Assembly: GCA_027886175.1 (NCBI GenBank)
Contig: JAJNNQ010000023.1
Coordinates: 131,501 to 195,500, forward strand
Direction: 5' to 3'
Source of the DNA: Phylloscopus collybita
Taxonomy: Eukaryota; Chordata; Aves; Passeriformes; Phylloscopidae
DNA length: 64,000 nucleotides
Position 1 is the first letter of the stretch. Every line of letters starts with the position of its first letter. This document shows, piece by piece, positions 1 to 14,000 of the stretch. A model generated the notes under the pieces. The model saw only the letters and a program-made list of their open reading frames with translations, was not told the origin of the DNA and searched no databases. Position numbers and translations under genes: made by a program.

Positions 1-2004
1 TTTAAAGAGGATTTTAAGGGAACAGGATGTGTCTGTGTAAACACTTGGGTATGTGCCGTTGGAGGTTCATACACGTGGGATACAGGACCAGGTTTCTCTT
101 TGGCTTCAGGTGAACACACGTTCACTTGCCAAGTGAAGGACCAGAATGCTGGTGACTGTTCATCCTCTTTCTTCCATATCAAGTCTTCTAAGGGATTGTC
201 TGGACTGGGAAACTGAATCCCATCTGGAAAATATTTTAGATTTTAGGGCTGCGCAGGCAGAGTCAGTCCTGACTGACTGGGAAGGACAGTGGTGGCAAGA
301 GTTGAGGTCCTTCAGCATATCTTCCCTGGAACCTGTCCCAACTTCTCATGTGTTGTGCCAACATGAACTTTTACCCACCTGTTTTACAAAGGGACAATAT
401 TAAATAAGCTGGGGTTCATTGCAAACTTTTCGAAACAACCTTGAAGTTTCATGGGTGTGGTTCAACACTGAAGTCCAGAATGGCCAATCACAATTTTGAA
501 ATAAATCCTTTAGAAAATTTTGCCATTTTAAGTAACTTCTATTGCATTTTTGCTTTTTCCCTTAACTCTCTTTTGACACCCTGGCTTGATTTCTCTGGGT
601 TGTGGACAATGAAACCTCTATTGCTGCTTCGTGTAATTTCTAGTGAGAAAGTGAATCTATTTATGGGAAAACTCCGCAGAGAGAATGTGTAGGGATTGGT
701 GAAGTTAATGTTTATTTAGTTTGCATTTTAGTAATTGCTTTAAGAATGAATTTGCTTCAAATTTTATAGAACTTCATAAACTAAGCTCACATCTTCTTGG
801 CAAGGAGGGAGTTATCTGGATTGTGTTGCTCATCATAGAGTGAGATTTTTTTGCATGGTGATTTTTTTCCTCATTTAGGAAGAATTATTTGTTAAGCATG
901 AAATTGCATTTAAGCTAAGAAATGTTGCTTAGAATTAGTTTAAAATGTATGAATATGAGATAGTTTTTTTTAAAAGAATGGCGTTATAAGATTTTTAATT
1001 AATGTAAAAGATCCATCCTATAACTTAATGCTGTATGGAGACTTCAAGTTCTGACATCTGTAAAATATACAGAAATGACATTTAATCAACTTCAGCTCTA
1101 TTTTGTATGAACATGTATCTGGAAATTGGGTTTTATTCTTCTGCAGCCACAGGCTGGGAGGTGGTGGTGTTTTTGCAGTCTCCTACCAAAGGTTTATAAG
1201 AAGTAAGATTTGAACTTGAAGGGTCTTGCTTGGAGCAGTCCTATGGTGAACAATCACAGGTCTTGTATTTCCCCTTGATTAAATAGTGTCAAGATCAGTT
1301 AAGCAGAACAACTTCTGAATTTTCAGAATGCTGACCTAGCATTGGAACTTCCATACCTCCACCAGACAGGAACCTTTTTCATACTCCATCTGTGGTCTAT
1401 TGAAAACTGGGGATGGAAATCCTGCTGGGCTTCAGGGAGCTTGGAGAGAATCTCCTTTGTCATGCCCCATCGTGTGTGTGCAAGCAAGTGTGAGCTGAAG
1501 GTTTCTGAGAGGGAGGGGTGTTGAAAAAGTGTTTCTTGGCTGTCCAGCAATGGAGATGAAAAGCCAATTCCTCTCCCATACGTGGTTTCTGAGCACAGTG
1601 GGGCTCTGCAGGAAGCCTGACAGATGTGTTCAGTCCTGGAGAAGGAATGTTGCTGCACCCAGGAGGACATCAAGTTTTTGGAACCTCTTGGCGCTATACC
1701 TAGCTGTCGATTTAAAAAACTCAACAAGCTTAAAGCTCTGAAAACCAGCTCTGAATTTATTCACCTGCGACTTACGCATGGAAAAGTATGTTCTCAATGG
1801 CAATTTGATGGCTGAAGTAATTTTGCATTCTTGGGGTGTAAAATGTGCACTGCTCTGCAGAGGAAAGAAGAGTGACTTTTTATCATTCAGGAGAAAAAGG
1901 TGTGTCTAAATCCAGCTAATCATGTTCATCAGCTACTAGCATTTCATAATTTTATAGTTTAACCCTGTGGTTGTGACCTGGGTAAAAGAGAAGAGTTTGA
2001 GTCG

Positions 2005-2026
2005 CAGAGCTGCCGTGGCAGCTCTG
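2005..2026. repeat. Perfect 10-bp inverted repeat with 2-nt spacer
   Basis: The left arm CAGAGCTGCC (2005-2014) is the exact reverse complement of the right arm GGCAGCTCTG (2017-2026), with GT between them. It lies in COX10 intron sequence that is otherwise AT-rich. No function is assigned. It could be a dyad protein-binding site or chance. Confidence 0.7.
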
Positions 2027-5000
2027 GTTTGTAAACTCACATGTGTTTGTCACACCTGGAGTAACGCATGGCTGTGCCTGAGCCTCTCTGCAGTTTTAGG
2101 TACGAATATTTTAATCACAGCTAATATGCTATTGTGCTTCAATTACTCTTATTGGAAGCTTCTGTTACTCCTCTGGAGTAATAAGAAATTTTTATCTCCA
2201 TTCCTGAAGTAATACATTGATGACATTAAATGGAGGCATATGAGTAATTCAGCTATTCAACAATATTTTTTAATCACTGAAATCTCATTTTTTTCAATCA
2301 ATTCTCTTATCCTTTCTTTTGGATTGATGTAGCTGTTACTTTGGAAGTGGAAGAGTTATCTTTTGGGTAGACAAGTGATTGATTTTAGGCATTAGACATT
2401 CACTGCGACGTTATAAATATTTACCTTTTCCTACTTCTACTTCAAAGTGACCTAGAGGCTTTCCCAAACAGGTTAGATGCCTCAAAAAGCTATTAAAAAT
2501 ATCTTTATGCATTCTTTGCTGTAATATTTTTAAAGCAGGGTGGCTGGGCAGTTGACTGTGTGGAGTAACCTTTCCTCTTCACCATATGTGCATAACTCTC
2601 ATTTTACTCGTAGGAGAACTACATGTGCATTGAGGAGAAAAATAGATCCCAAGTGTCAGAGCTGTCAGGAATTTTTTCTTCCACTACATTGCTTTGCTTT
2701 CTTTCTACCTACAGGAACTTTGCAGCTTTTGCACCTTGTTATCTGCTGCCTGTCAAATGTCACATTTTCTAATTCCTTATTTTCAGCTGCCGTGGTGCTG
2801 CAAAGATTTCAGGAAGATTTCTCAGCCATGTGTGTGTTGCTCTGAAAATCCTCCACCACAACACAGAATTTAAGCTGTAATTAGAGAGAGAGAAATCAGG
2901 AACACAGCAAACACAACATTGTAATTTGGTCTTTCCTATTCTGATATGGCACACCTTTCTGATGCCTGCCTGACACCAAATATGAACAGCAGAGCTTCGC
3001 TCCATTCTCCCCTTTGTTTAAAAATGTGACACATAAAAATCTAAGCTATAAATAAAAATCATCTCTTCTAGGATGTTTTAAGAGCTATTTTAAACATTCA
3101 TATAAATAAAAACCAATCTGGTGTTTATTCAGCATCTTCGCCCTCAGAAGAACCCTGGGGTCTTTTCAGAGAATCATGCATTTGTGGAGGCAAGGAGGGA
3201 TAAGTTTCAAAAAAATATTTGTCTTATTGAGGATCCAGATTCAGTAGGAAAAATGAAACTTGACAGAAGTGGAGAAATATGTTTCTGTGAATGGAGGTTC
3301 AGTAAGAGCATTTTGTGATGCGTAAAGTTCTAAATATTTTTTTTATCCACACAATAAATGTGGATTGGTTTTTTAAAATAAATGTAAGCTGTGGAAATCA
3401 GAGCTTTCCTTCTGTGGCCAGTTTGCTCCATTCTGCTTAAAAAATTTGTTAATATGTCCGACATGACTTTCATATTTTTCTCTCTTGCTTTCTTTGTGTG
3501 CTCTTGCTTTTCTTTGAGAAAGGTAAAATAGGATTGTTTAAGAAAACACATAATATTCATAACTGTTCGCGCTGCTTGGGAGAGTTCAGTAACTTTGGCT
3601 GTTGGGCTGTTTACTCTGGTGACCTTGTTAGACAAAAATGCAGTGGTTACTTCTAAAATTTCTTTATCTGGTTTTGCTGATTTGACTTTGGATTTTTGGG
3701 ACCTAGGTGACAGACATGAAAGGTCTTTCTTTCTTTCACCCATACCTGTGATTGCCTATGGAGACATGAAACCACCATATTTTCAGTTAAATCCATTAAG
3801 TGGCTTGTAAAAGAATTCCTCTCATTTGGAATAGGAGATACTAGGAAAAATAAATCAGTTCTTAGCAGTGTTATCCAGGGCTTGGATTCAGTTAGGGATG
3901 GGGCATAGGCTGTTGTTTACTAAATGCCTCCTGAGTTTTGAGCTCTGCATTAGTATGACTTAATTCTGGCTTTTGTGTATGTTTCAACATTAAGCTTTTA
4001 CATTGAGTGTTTAGCTTCAAAATCAGTTCCAAAATGTGGCTGTAATTTTATTGGGGAGAGCAGTGAAGGTCCTGCTTTCGATGGTGAGATTGTCTAGACC
4101 TGCCTGTGTGTGTGCTGTTGGCAGTGCTGGTGCCCATTTCTAGCAATAAACACCTAAATGGACAGCATAAATTTAATTTCTGGGTTTTTGCAAGGAATCG
4201 ATGGCAGCACAGCTTTGTGTTGTATAAACAAGTATTCCTGGGGAGGCTGAGTTTCGTTGGGTAGTATGCAGGGTAAGGAGCACCATTCTGGCTGCAGGCA
4301 ATTAAGCTAATAGAAAAATCAATACAATTTCTGGTCCTTAATCATGCTTTGCAAAGATGAGAGGTGCCCCCCTGTGTAATAGTGCTAATTGCTTCAGAGA
4401 GAACCCGCATTAACATTTTGCAAGTAAGCTGTATTGAGAGGGGAGTAAATCTAATAGGAGGTTTTATAGAAACGCAGCAATTTCATACATTCAAAATGTT
4501 TGGGTTTTTTGTCTACGACAGTGTTGTAAGACTATCTTTTCAATGCTGAAGACTTGTCAGCCAGGTCACGGCAGAGGGTAACCCTGCCTGCAGAAAACAG
4601 CTCTGCTTGCTCATCCCTGAGTGCTCGCAGGATGGAGCTCCACAAAGATAATGTCTCTAGGCCACTGGTAGATCCCACCAAGTTTTGGTGGTTTTATTTA
4701 GAAGTTAAATATGTGTGTTACTCACACATGCTCTTGTATGTGAGATTTCCATTAGGTTTTACTACCCATCATTTATTCTGATGCTTTATGAACAGCTAGA
4801 AAACGCAAATATATCTTTTGATGTTTGATTCCAAAAAGTTTGCAAAAGAAACCAGATAATGAATAAAATGGTTTGAGCTACCTTCCCAGTCTGGCTAATA
4901 TGAGATAATTTCTACTGGTTTTCACTAATACAAAATTTGAAAATTGTAGATTCTGTATATCAGAGCAAAAAAAGCCAATAGTGTAACTTCAGCAGCACCT

Positions 5001-8000
5001 TTCCTCATCTGTCATCTGTTTTTCTACTTCTCCTTTTTCTATAAAGGCATGGCTTAAGAAATTCTAGGAAGAAAGCATGGATGTGAGGGGACATAAACAT
5101 GTTTGCTAGGTCAGTGATATCTGTAAAATTTAAAATCTTGAAAAATCAATGCAATTCAACCCAGAGATATTACCAGATTACAAGCTAAATTATTTTGCTG
5201 AGGGGAAGATTACTACTGCTGTCTTTGCTAGGCAGTGATTGAAAACTGTGAGCAAAGTTTAATTTTGAGGCTTGGGTTCTTAGAGTTTACAAAGCTCCTG
5301 AAATCAAGAGTTTTTGTTGCCTGCAGTGGAATCATCTGTCATGCAGCTTTAGATGAGTTAAATCAGTAGTGAAAAACCTGTACTGCAGTGTAATTTAATT
5401 AGAATTGTAAATAACTTCGTCAAAATTATAATTCATTATCAGCTCATTAGTGTATATGCTTGTATGAAAAATGTCTTTAACTAAAGTTTTTTTTAAGTAA
5501 ACCAAACCCTTTCTGTTGAGCAAGAGCTCTGGGAATTCTACTAACAGGAGAATTTTTTTCTGTATCTTCTCTGTCAGCAGCTTGCAGCATTTCTTGAAAA
5601 TATGTGGATATCTACTGTTCCTGTTAACATCTGTCACTTAATGTTTCACATGCTCTGCTGTGTTATAAATAATTTATTATATCTGTATATTTTTTATTTC
5701 ACTGTAATGATTGTATATAGGGGATTATACTGTGGAGGTGCTATGTGGTACAGTTGTGGAGGGGGGTTGGGTTTCTAGGATTTGTAATAGCATTGTAAGG
5801 CATAAATCCCAATCCAAGTGGAGTCCAGAGTGACCTTTTAATTTACTTTTGAACTGATATTTTAATTACCTCCTGTTAGCTTTGAATTCTTTTATAGAAG
5901 ATCATACATTATTGATAACTCTTTGTTCTGCATCATTTCATTGGCAGTCTGTAACTGTTTCCCACTGACCACAAGAAAGAGTAGCTTAATGTGTAATCTG
6001 CTGTAGTTCTCTCATATTATTTATTGCAATGACCATTTTTTTCTTTGGGGTGTGCCATGTTTAACGTAATTTCTTTTTAGCTTGAAACCAAAGTTTAAAA
6101 TGGTTGCATTTCCTACAACCGAAAAATTTCATTCATTCTTTTTGCTTGCCTCATAAAACTATTTAAGAAACCACAAAGAACTTTCTTGGCCAAGAACTTT
6201 AAAATTATAAAATTCATTGCAGGATTAGTGAATTTATTCAAATCTACATGTTGATTTTTAATACTCCTAAAAGAGATCCATCTTCTTGTATTTACAAAGA
6301 GAATTCTCCTTCCTCACCAAAGCCTTGGCTGTAAATCACTTTCTATCTGCCTGGCCAACACCTGATTGCACAGGCCGTCACCAGGAAGGTTTCAGCACTG
6401 TTCTTCGTTATTTAATGATTGAAATACTTTTTTTTTACCAGCTCCCAAGGGTCAGAAGATTTATAACCCTATGGGGACCTCTGGAGCTACAATATTTCCT
6501 TTCACAGTTGCTCCTACTCCAATTGCAAATGGTATTTTCAGGGTAACTAATATTATTTCCTCCTCCTACACTTTCCTTTTCCTGAAGCCATCAGATTTGT
6601 TTGTTTACTTTTATGTGCTCTTGCAAGGCAGTCTACAGCTCTGGTTTCTTGACTGACCAGATTTCACGTGCTTCCAGTTTGAGGGAAATGCTAGCAGGGA
6701 TTGGGTTTAAAGATTGTGCTCCCTCTTTATCCTAAAATCTTTGTTTCCTGTGCCGCCTTCTATTGCAAAGGATGTGTAGGAATAAGCTGTCCAAAGTATC
6801 CTTAAAAAATATCATGAAGTAAAACAAAAATCACTAGCAAATTGTCCTTATGTATGAGTTCTTTAGTATCTTGTATGTTATACTGGAAATTTTATGAGTT
6901 TGTCTTCACTGCAGTTGAAAATTGGGCATCTGTATTTATTATTGTTTTTAACATAATACCTACAGAGCTTTACATAAGCAATCTTCAGCTCTTGAATCAA
7001 ATAATAGTGCTTTTCACTCACTACAGTACCTGCAAATAATATACAGAAAGTATTTGTAGCAGCTTCTGGACACAGTCATCAAATATTTTACCAATCATCT
7101 GAGGATTCCTGTTCCTTAATATCAGGTGATCTTTGCATTTTTCTAAACTCTTTCAAAATGAGAATGAGAAAAAAGAAAATGGAGAAAATGTGAAAAAAAG
7201 TAATATAAAGTATTATGTTCAACTTGGAGATTATCTCTGGGAGTGAAGCATCACTGCTTGGAAAACTTCATGAGATCAATGAAATTATGCAGAGTTGAGC
7301 ATCTTAGGTGAAGCCTTTTAGGAGAGTAAGTGCCAAAGAAGTCTTCGTTTTGGCTGAACAACTCATGAGATGTCCTTTAAAATATCTCTAATCATCATCT
7401 CAATGGTTGAACATCAAAATATGTTATCCGTAGAATGCACAGCAGTGGATTTAAGAGTGTGTGATACTTCATTTCAGGATAATGGGAGATTGTGTGTCTG
7501 TAATAAAGAAAAAAATTCAACAGCATATTTTGTATATCATAAACATGTTTTCTTGAACGAATGAGCATTCACAAAAAGGCATTGTGAATTCAGTTTTCCC
7601 TTTTGCATCATCAAGAAACATTATTGTTAGAATCCTGAATCTTGTATATTTATCTGGAGCTGTTTTAGTCTTTTTTTCAGTTCCCTTTTCAAACTTGAGT
7701 GGTGGTGCACATAAATTTCATTTATTTTTAGTATTTTATCACTCTCAAAATCTGTTCTGTTCTCTTTCCTTCCACATTGTGACACTGATCCAACCTAAAC
7801 CTCACTTTTGCTGTTTTCATTATTTGATTTGGATTTGAAAAACTGGAGGCCTAAATACTGTTTTGGGTAACTGGATGACATGAAAAGCATAACTTATTAA
7901 GAACTTCCCTTCTTTGTTTTGTTACACTAGTGTATAGGATTTAATGTGTTTTTTCCCTGTGTATTTTTTCCCCACTGTTTATAAATTTAAGCATTAGTAT

Positions 8001-11000
8001 GTGGTATAGTCTCCATTTCCTCCTAACTTTTATGGATTTAATCACATTTGGGCTTAATTTGGTTTAAAACCCCCTGGTTTCCTTACTTGTGGAAACAGAG
8101 GATAATCAATTTTTCGCAGTTTCTGCTCCTTGTCCAAAATACCATGGTACACAAGGAGGCTTCCTAAAATGCCACTGAACCTTTATCCTGGTGCTTTTGA
8201 CTGTCTTCATCGTAGCAGAGGATAGGGGAGGACGCGGCAGTGTGTAACCAGAGCATGAGACACACATGGCTGAGCACAGCTTTTCCAGTTCAGCAGAATT
8301 GTTTGAATCAAATGTTTGGAATCTTGAATGTGAAAACTGGTCCCCAAATTTTTCAGATCATGATTTGCTTTATTTGGGAATGGCAGGGAAAAGGCTGCTG
8401 CAACTCGAGTGAGACTGTTGGATTGGGAAGTGCAAATGCCAGTACTCCCCTTGAACAGCTGAATTCAGTTTTCTTTGCTTTGTTTTTTTTACTTAAGTTC
8501 TTTTCCAATCCATTATGAGAATATGAAAAGCTTTATATTGTTCTATTGGTGTTGCGCAGACCCTGAACTGTCTATGAAAACTCAACAGATTCTTGAAGTT
8601 GTTTTGAATATTGGATTTCAGGCAGTAAGCTGCTGGCTGCTACTGATTCTGTTGGTTATTTTAGGCAGTGTTTGTATTTTAACTCTTATGCATCGTATTA
8701 AATGAAGAGTGGTTATGCCTTATTTTGAGGCACTAAAAAGCTCAGCATGTGACCTCAAGATCTGGTCCCTGCCCAGTGGCACCAGCACTGGTGCATACCT
8801 TCCTTGGGCAGGTTCCATTGCAAATGGAACAACCTTCCCTCCCTCTTCTTTTCCATCATTCTGGAAGACGACAACACACAACCAACTCTTTCAGAACACA
8901 GAAGCTGTTCTGATACCACGTCATAGAATTTCACAGGGATTTTTTTCTTCTTTTTCTCCTTTCTTGAGAAGCAGGCATCAACAGGTCAACTGAAATACTG
9001 GGAAAATACTCAGCATCCTATCCATTATGCATGGCAAGTGTCCTTCATGCTGTGGGACACATCAGCAATTTCAGACCTTTCAGCAGCTCCTCCTGTGGTC
9101 CCAGTCCTGCCCGTCTGTCACGCATTCTGCCAAGGTTGCCCCATCTCTCTATCATTTGATATGGGCTGAGAATGACAGGCAGGGGAACGAGGGCGGCCAC
9201 AGGCGGGCAGTGGGACTCTGAGTACAGCTGCCAAAAGCTGTCAGGATCTTGCCAGCTCATCCCCTACATGAAGATCTTCCGTTATGGTCCTTCTCTGTGG
9301 CTAGAGACTTTTCCAAATCCACTACATGCTTTTCCAGAAGCCCTGAACAGAAGTTGCCATTTGTAGGGATGAAAATCGTGGCTGAGATTTTTTCCGTTTT
9401 GTGCCTTCTGCATTCAAAGGTGTCTTAGCCCTGTCTCATCCCCACACACCCTGGCATTGTTCAAAGACACCTTTGTGTGTCCCTGTACATCATGTTACCA
9501 CAGTTTGCTTTTCCGTTGTTTATTTCATGCCATCTCTCGTGTTCTGGAAAGCTTCTCCAGTGCTATTGGACAGCAGCACTCTCTTTTCCCCCCATCTACC
9601 CTGATGTCCCCAGACTCCCTTTTCTCAAAGTACAATTTGAAGTGAGCTGTAACATTCTCCCATATCCTGCTCCCATTTTGGCTTACCCTGTTTGCCTGAT
9701 AAGGCAAAGCTCTCCTCCTCCTCCTTTTTAATCACAAGCAGAATGCTGTCAATTACAAACCTTTCCATCTTGCCAAGAGTCACAGGAGTAGTTTATAAAC
9801 CATTCCGTCAAAGAATAAAAATTTAAAAAAGCAGTTTGTGTTGATGTAGCATTAGAAATATTATATTACTCCTTATGTCATTATCCAAGGCAGTAGTAGC
9901 TGGCTCCTGGTGTGCAGTTTCATGTTAAGCTTATGATGTAGGCACAGGACTTTTGAGTTGAAAAAAAAAAAGCCAAGGAAAGGCCCCCAATATACCTAGC
10001 CTGCATGGTGTGGTGTGCTAGGAGTGTTAGTGGGACACCCTATAACAGCCTGGCAGGGTGAACCCAGACCTCACATACCCATAGAAAGAGATATCTTGTC
10101 CCAAGACATTTATTCATTAAACTGTGTTTATCCTTCCTCCCCTACTCATCCTGCACACTAAGCTACTACACAAGTAGTTCTATTTTTAATAGGAACATTC
10201 ATAAATAAATTAGCCTCAGGGGAGGCTGGGAAGAGGTTACATCTGTGGTTATAGATGAAACAGCTCCACAAGGCCAGGATGATATTATTTACTGCTTGGT
10301 TCTGTATTTCTGCATACTGCTTTGAAATGCACAAAAGTCACAACGACTTCAGCATTGAGGGTGGCTTGTTTTGCAGCTGGAAATCCTGATTTAAAATAAT
10401 GTCAATCCTGCATTTTGCTGGAAAATGGGCACTTGGTTGATCCTTTTTCTTCCCTGGGTGCCCCAAGGAGGTAATGCATGTGCCGATGATAAACCCAACA
10501 GGTGCCAGGGTTGGAGGGTACTGGAGCCAGTTGGCTTTGTGCCGGCAGCGCACAGTGGCTTTATTGTGTCTCTAGGTTTTTGTGTGCTTCCATGTCCTTG
10601 TGAGGGATGGTATAACCCAGTTGAAATACATACTTAAACTCCTGAGGGATTAAGTGTGTTTCCTTTGCTTTACAGTTCAGAATTTTACAGTTTCTTTGTT
10701 TGGAGGTTCTCAGATTGCTTAATGATTTTTTTTTTCCTCCCATTTTGCCCAGATGTGTATAATAGCAGTATTTGAACCTGCCAATTTTATTACTCAACAT
10801 ATGGTATATCCTTTTATTTTTTGTCTAGTATATCATTCTTCTGCTGAGAAATCCCTTTGTACAGGCATTTTCCTTACTATTCTCCAATGATTCAATTTGT
10901 AACTTGTCTGTACTCCAAAATTCAGCTTTTTGCTGGTTATTCAAGGGGACAAAATGTCAGATGTTTTTCTTCTGTCTGAAAAGTATTTTTTGAGCTGTCA

Positions 11001-14000
11001 CTTACTGGAAGAACCACGGTCAATTATTGTTAAAAGAGTCCCTCTTTCCCAGCTCCCTGGGAAGCTGTTGCTCTCTGACATAGAAGAAGCACCAGGAGAA
11101 GGCCTGAGATGATGTGGGTGCTGCAGTGCTGCATCAGCCCAGAAGCACAGGTTGCATCCCAAGTCCGTGAGTGGCTCCTCCGTGGGTCTCCCATTGGCTG
11201 TGCTGGAGAGTCCAGATTTCCTGGTTAGGAGGATAAGCCCACGTGGGTTTGCACAGCCAAGGCTGGTGGTGTTTGATGTGCACCTTCAGCCCCAGTGTGG
11301 GTTCTTGCAGAGGTTTGGGAAATCAGTATTTATTTCCACTTCTAAAGCATTCCCAAACCCAGACTCTTATCTGCTCTTCTCTTGGCCGTATGGGGAGATT
11401 AGAAATGCAACTCACATGGGCAGGTTGGTTTCCCGTGATACAGAGCTACGTTCATTGCTCCAAGCATTGTATCTGTACTTTTGAGCACATAATAGTCCAT
11501 CCAAATCCTTACATCTGTGGCTCATCCTTACATATTTGTTCTGTATTTATAGTGACTAGCATTTGCAGAGAATGTGAGCAGGGATTGTTTTCCTGGTAGG
11601 CTTGGGAGCAGATTCTTTTGCAGTTTACATCTCTATAACTCAATTAAATGGCATTAGGATAGACTTACATCAGCTGAGTTCTCTGCCCAGAGTCGAAGTA
11701 TAATTCTTAATAATGATGGTTTTACAAGTGACTTAATAAATTTCTATTAGTGTTTTCTTCTGAGTGGTTTCTTAAGCTTTCTTTCTTTGTAGCAAAGTCC
11801 ATGTGTTAGAGACTTCAGACTGAGAATATTTTGTTTGAGAGTCAGAGACTCAGAATAATTTGTAGTCTACTGAAACTATCCCCAATGTCCTATTTGCATA
11901 ACTCTTGTATAAGCTTCCCAATTCAGTTGTAAAGGCACAGAACACTTGAATTCTATAATTTGTTTCCCATGGCTTTCTCTCGGCAAATTGTTAATGTTTG
12001 TATCTGAGTTTGGAAGTTATAAAATGCTGTCTGGTGCTAATTGTCAATAATAATAATAATAGCAACTGCTCAGGTAATCTTCCATATAATGAGAAATAAA
12101 AATTACTTCCTTAAATCGTTCCTGTTATTCAGCAGGAGTGGTTGTTGTTATATGCCTTGAGAAAAGAAATAAAATTCTGCAGCTACCAAATATGTCAGTC
12201 ATGTATCAGACAGGAAACCCCAGTTAGAAAAATCCTTTTCATTTTCTTTAAAAAACAGGCAGAACAAGTTGTGTTTTGCCATTAAACGATATATTTTTCA
12301 AAACACTTATAATATCTGGCCCTCCCTTGTCTGGAACTCAGCTGTTGACTTCCCAACAAGTCCACTTATTTGGAAGCTGATGCCCAAACCACTGAGCTGT
12401 CTTTCCAGTATAATTAATTCCTAACCTTTCACCATGATTAGGCTGGTTGAGCTTTTGGTTGCTGTACTGGGGTTATCCCATTGGTGATACCTGTTGGGAT
12501 GTCTGCTGGCTCTTTCTGAAGTTACTCCCACAGCAGACACTCGGGGTTAGGTTTTTTGCCGGACTTTTCTTTCCTGCAGGCCTTTAAATGAGTCACTATG
12601 AATGAGGGTGAATACTGAAGACAAGCTGAGCCATAGAGACAACTGGTGGGGAGCTGGACGGCTCCTTTTTCAGCCGTATTTCAGGGCAATGTGTTGTTGA
12701 GGCAGATAACTGGAATCCAGAGTATATTTTAAAATCAGGTAGGCCTTTCACAAAGGCACCTACCTAGCTGGGGCAGTGTAACAGTGTGACTGTGAAATGT
12801 GGGGCTTGCAGGAGTGACAAGTAAGAAGGACCAGGATCAGCCGTTTCCTTCACTAAAATCACACATTGAAATTTTGAGGCACTGAGGTAGTTTAGATTGA
12901 GGTGGTGCTTGGCCTCAATGAGTTCTGGATTTAAATAGGTAAGTGTGGGAATGAAAAAAAATAAGAACATGAAATTACTTCTTCAGGATCGCTCTGTGGG
13001 CTATTAACACCTGACCTAGGTTAAAAGCCAGGTTTTTACTTTTTAGTTCAGAGTTTTATCTACGCTGGGATCAAGCCTGGAGGTTTCTCAGGCAGAAGGA
13101 ACAAAAAAGGGAAAAAACCCCCCTCCTTTTCTTAGAGCATGACTGTGCAGTAGTGCGAAAAAGACAAATGCTATCTTGACTCAAGCAAGGCATTTCCATG
13201 GAGGCTGGGAACCATTAATGCTGTTAGCAGATAGTCATCTGTAAAACTGCACAATTCTTCTCCCATATGCAAGAAAAATTAATTCAAATGGGAACAGGTG
13301 CTGAAAGGAGCTTGCTGGGATGTGGGAGGGAACAAGGAGACAGACAAGAAGTGGCTGAAAGGGCTTGGCTTGTGTGGCCTGGCAAGACAAAAGCTGGTGT
13401 GGATCTGATTGTTCCGTAAATATATCCAGGGGTAAGTACCAGGAGGAAGAAGACCTTGCTGTGGCTGGAGAGCGGTGTTGGCAAAAGAATTAGTGGGCAG
13501 AAATTAGCTGTGTGTAAATTTAAGCTGGAAATGGGATGAAGGCTTCCAGTTACCATAAACTTCAACTAATGAATCATAAAATAGCAATTTATGAACCAGT
13601 GATCCCTTGTGTATCCCACAATTCCTATGCTCCAGGGGCAGCGCAGCCCCTTCCTCTTATTTAGCATTTTGTTCACCTCTTTGTTCATCCTCCATAGGAA
13701 GGTTGAGTAACTTGCTCAAGTTTTACATCTAGCTGTTTAAAACAAAAAACTCCCATAAAAGCTTAACTTGTTGTCTTGTCTTTTGATGAAATTACCAAAA
13801 AAGTACGAGTGTTGTTTAATAGGTCCATTATTTGCCTGTTTATCCCACTAATAAGGACTCATTCCATTTGGAAATCTAGTTTTTGGGGATTTTTTTCCCT
13901 ATGAGTGGCCCTAGACTGAATTTAAAATGTGATATATTTGCATCATGCAGAGCAGTAGGTATTCCAGACAGCTAAAATCTGTCATGTTTCTTCAGTCCAA

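Noticed and set aside
9961..9971. A11 run, considered as the tail of a processed pseudogene
   Set aside because: No gene-like sequence precedes it and no target-site duplication is visible.
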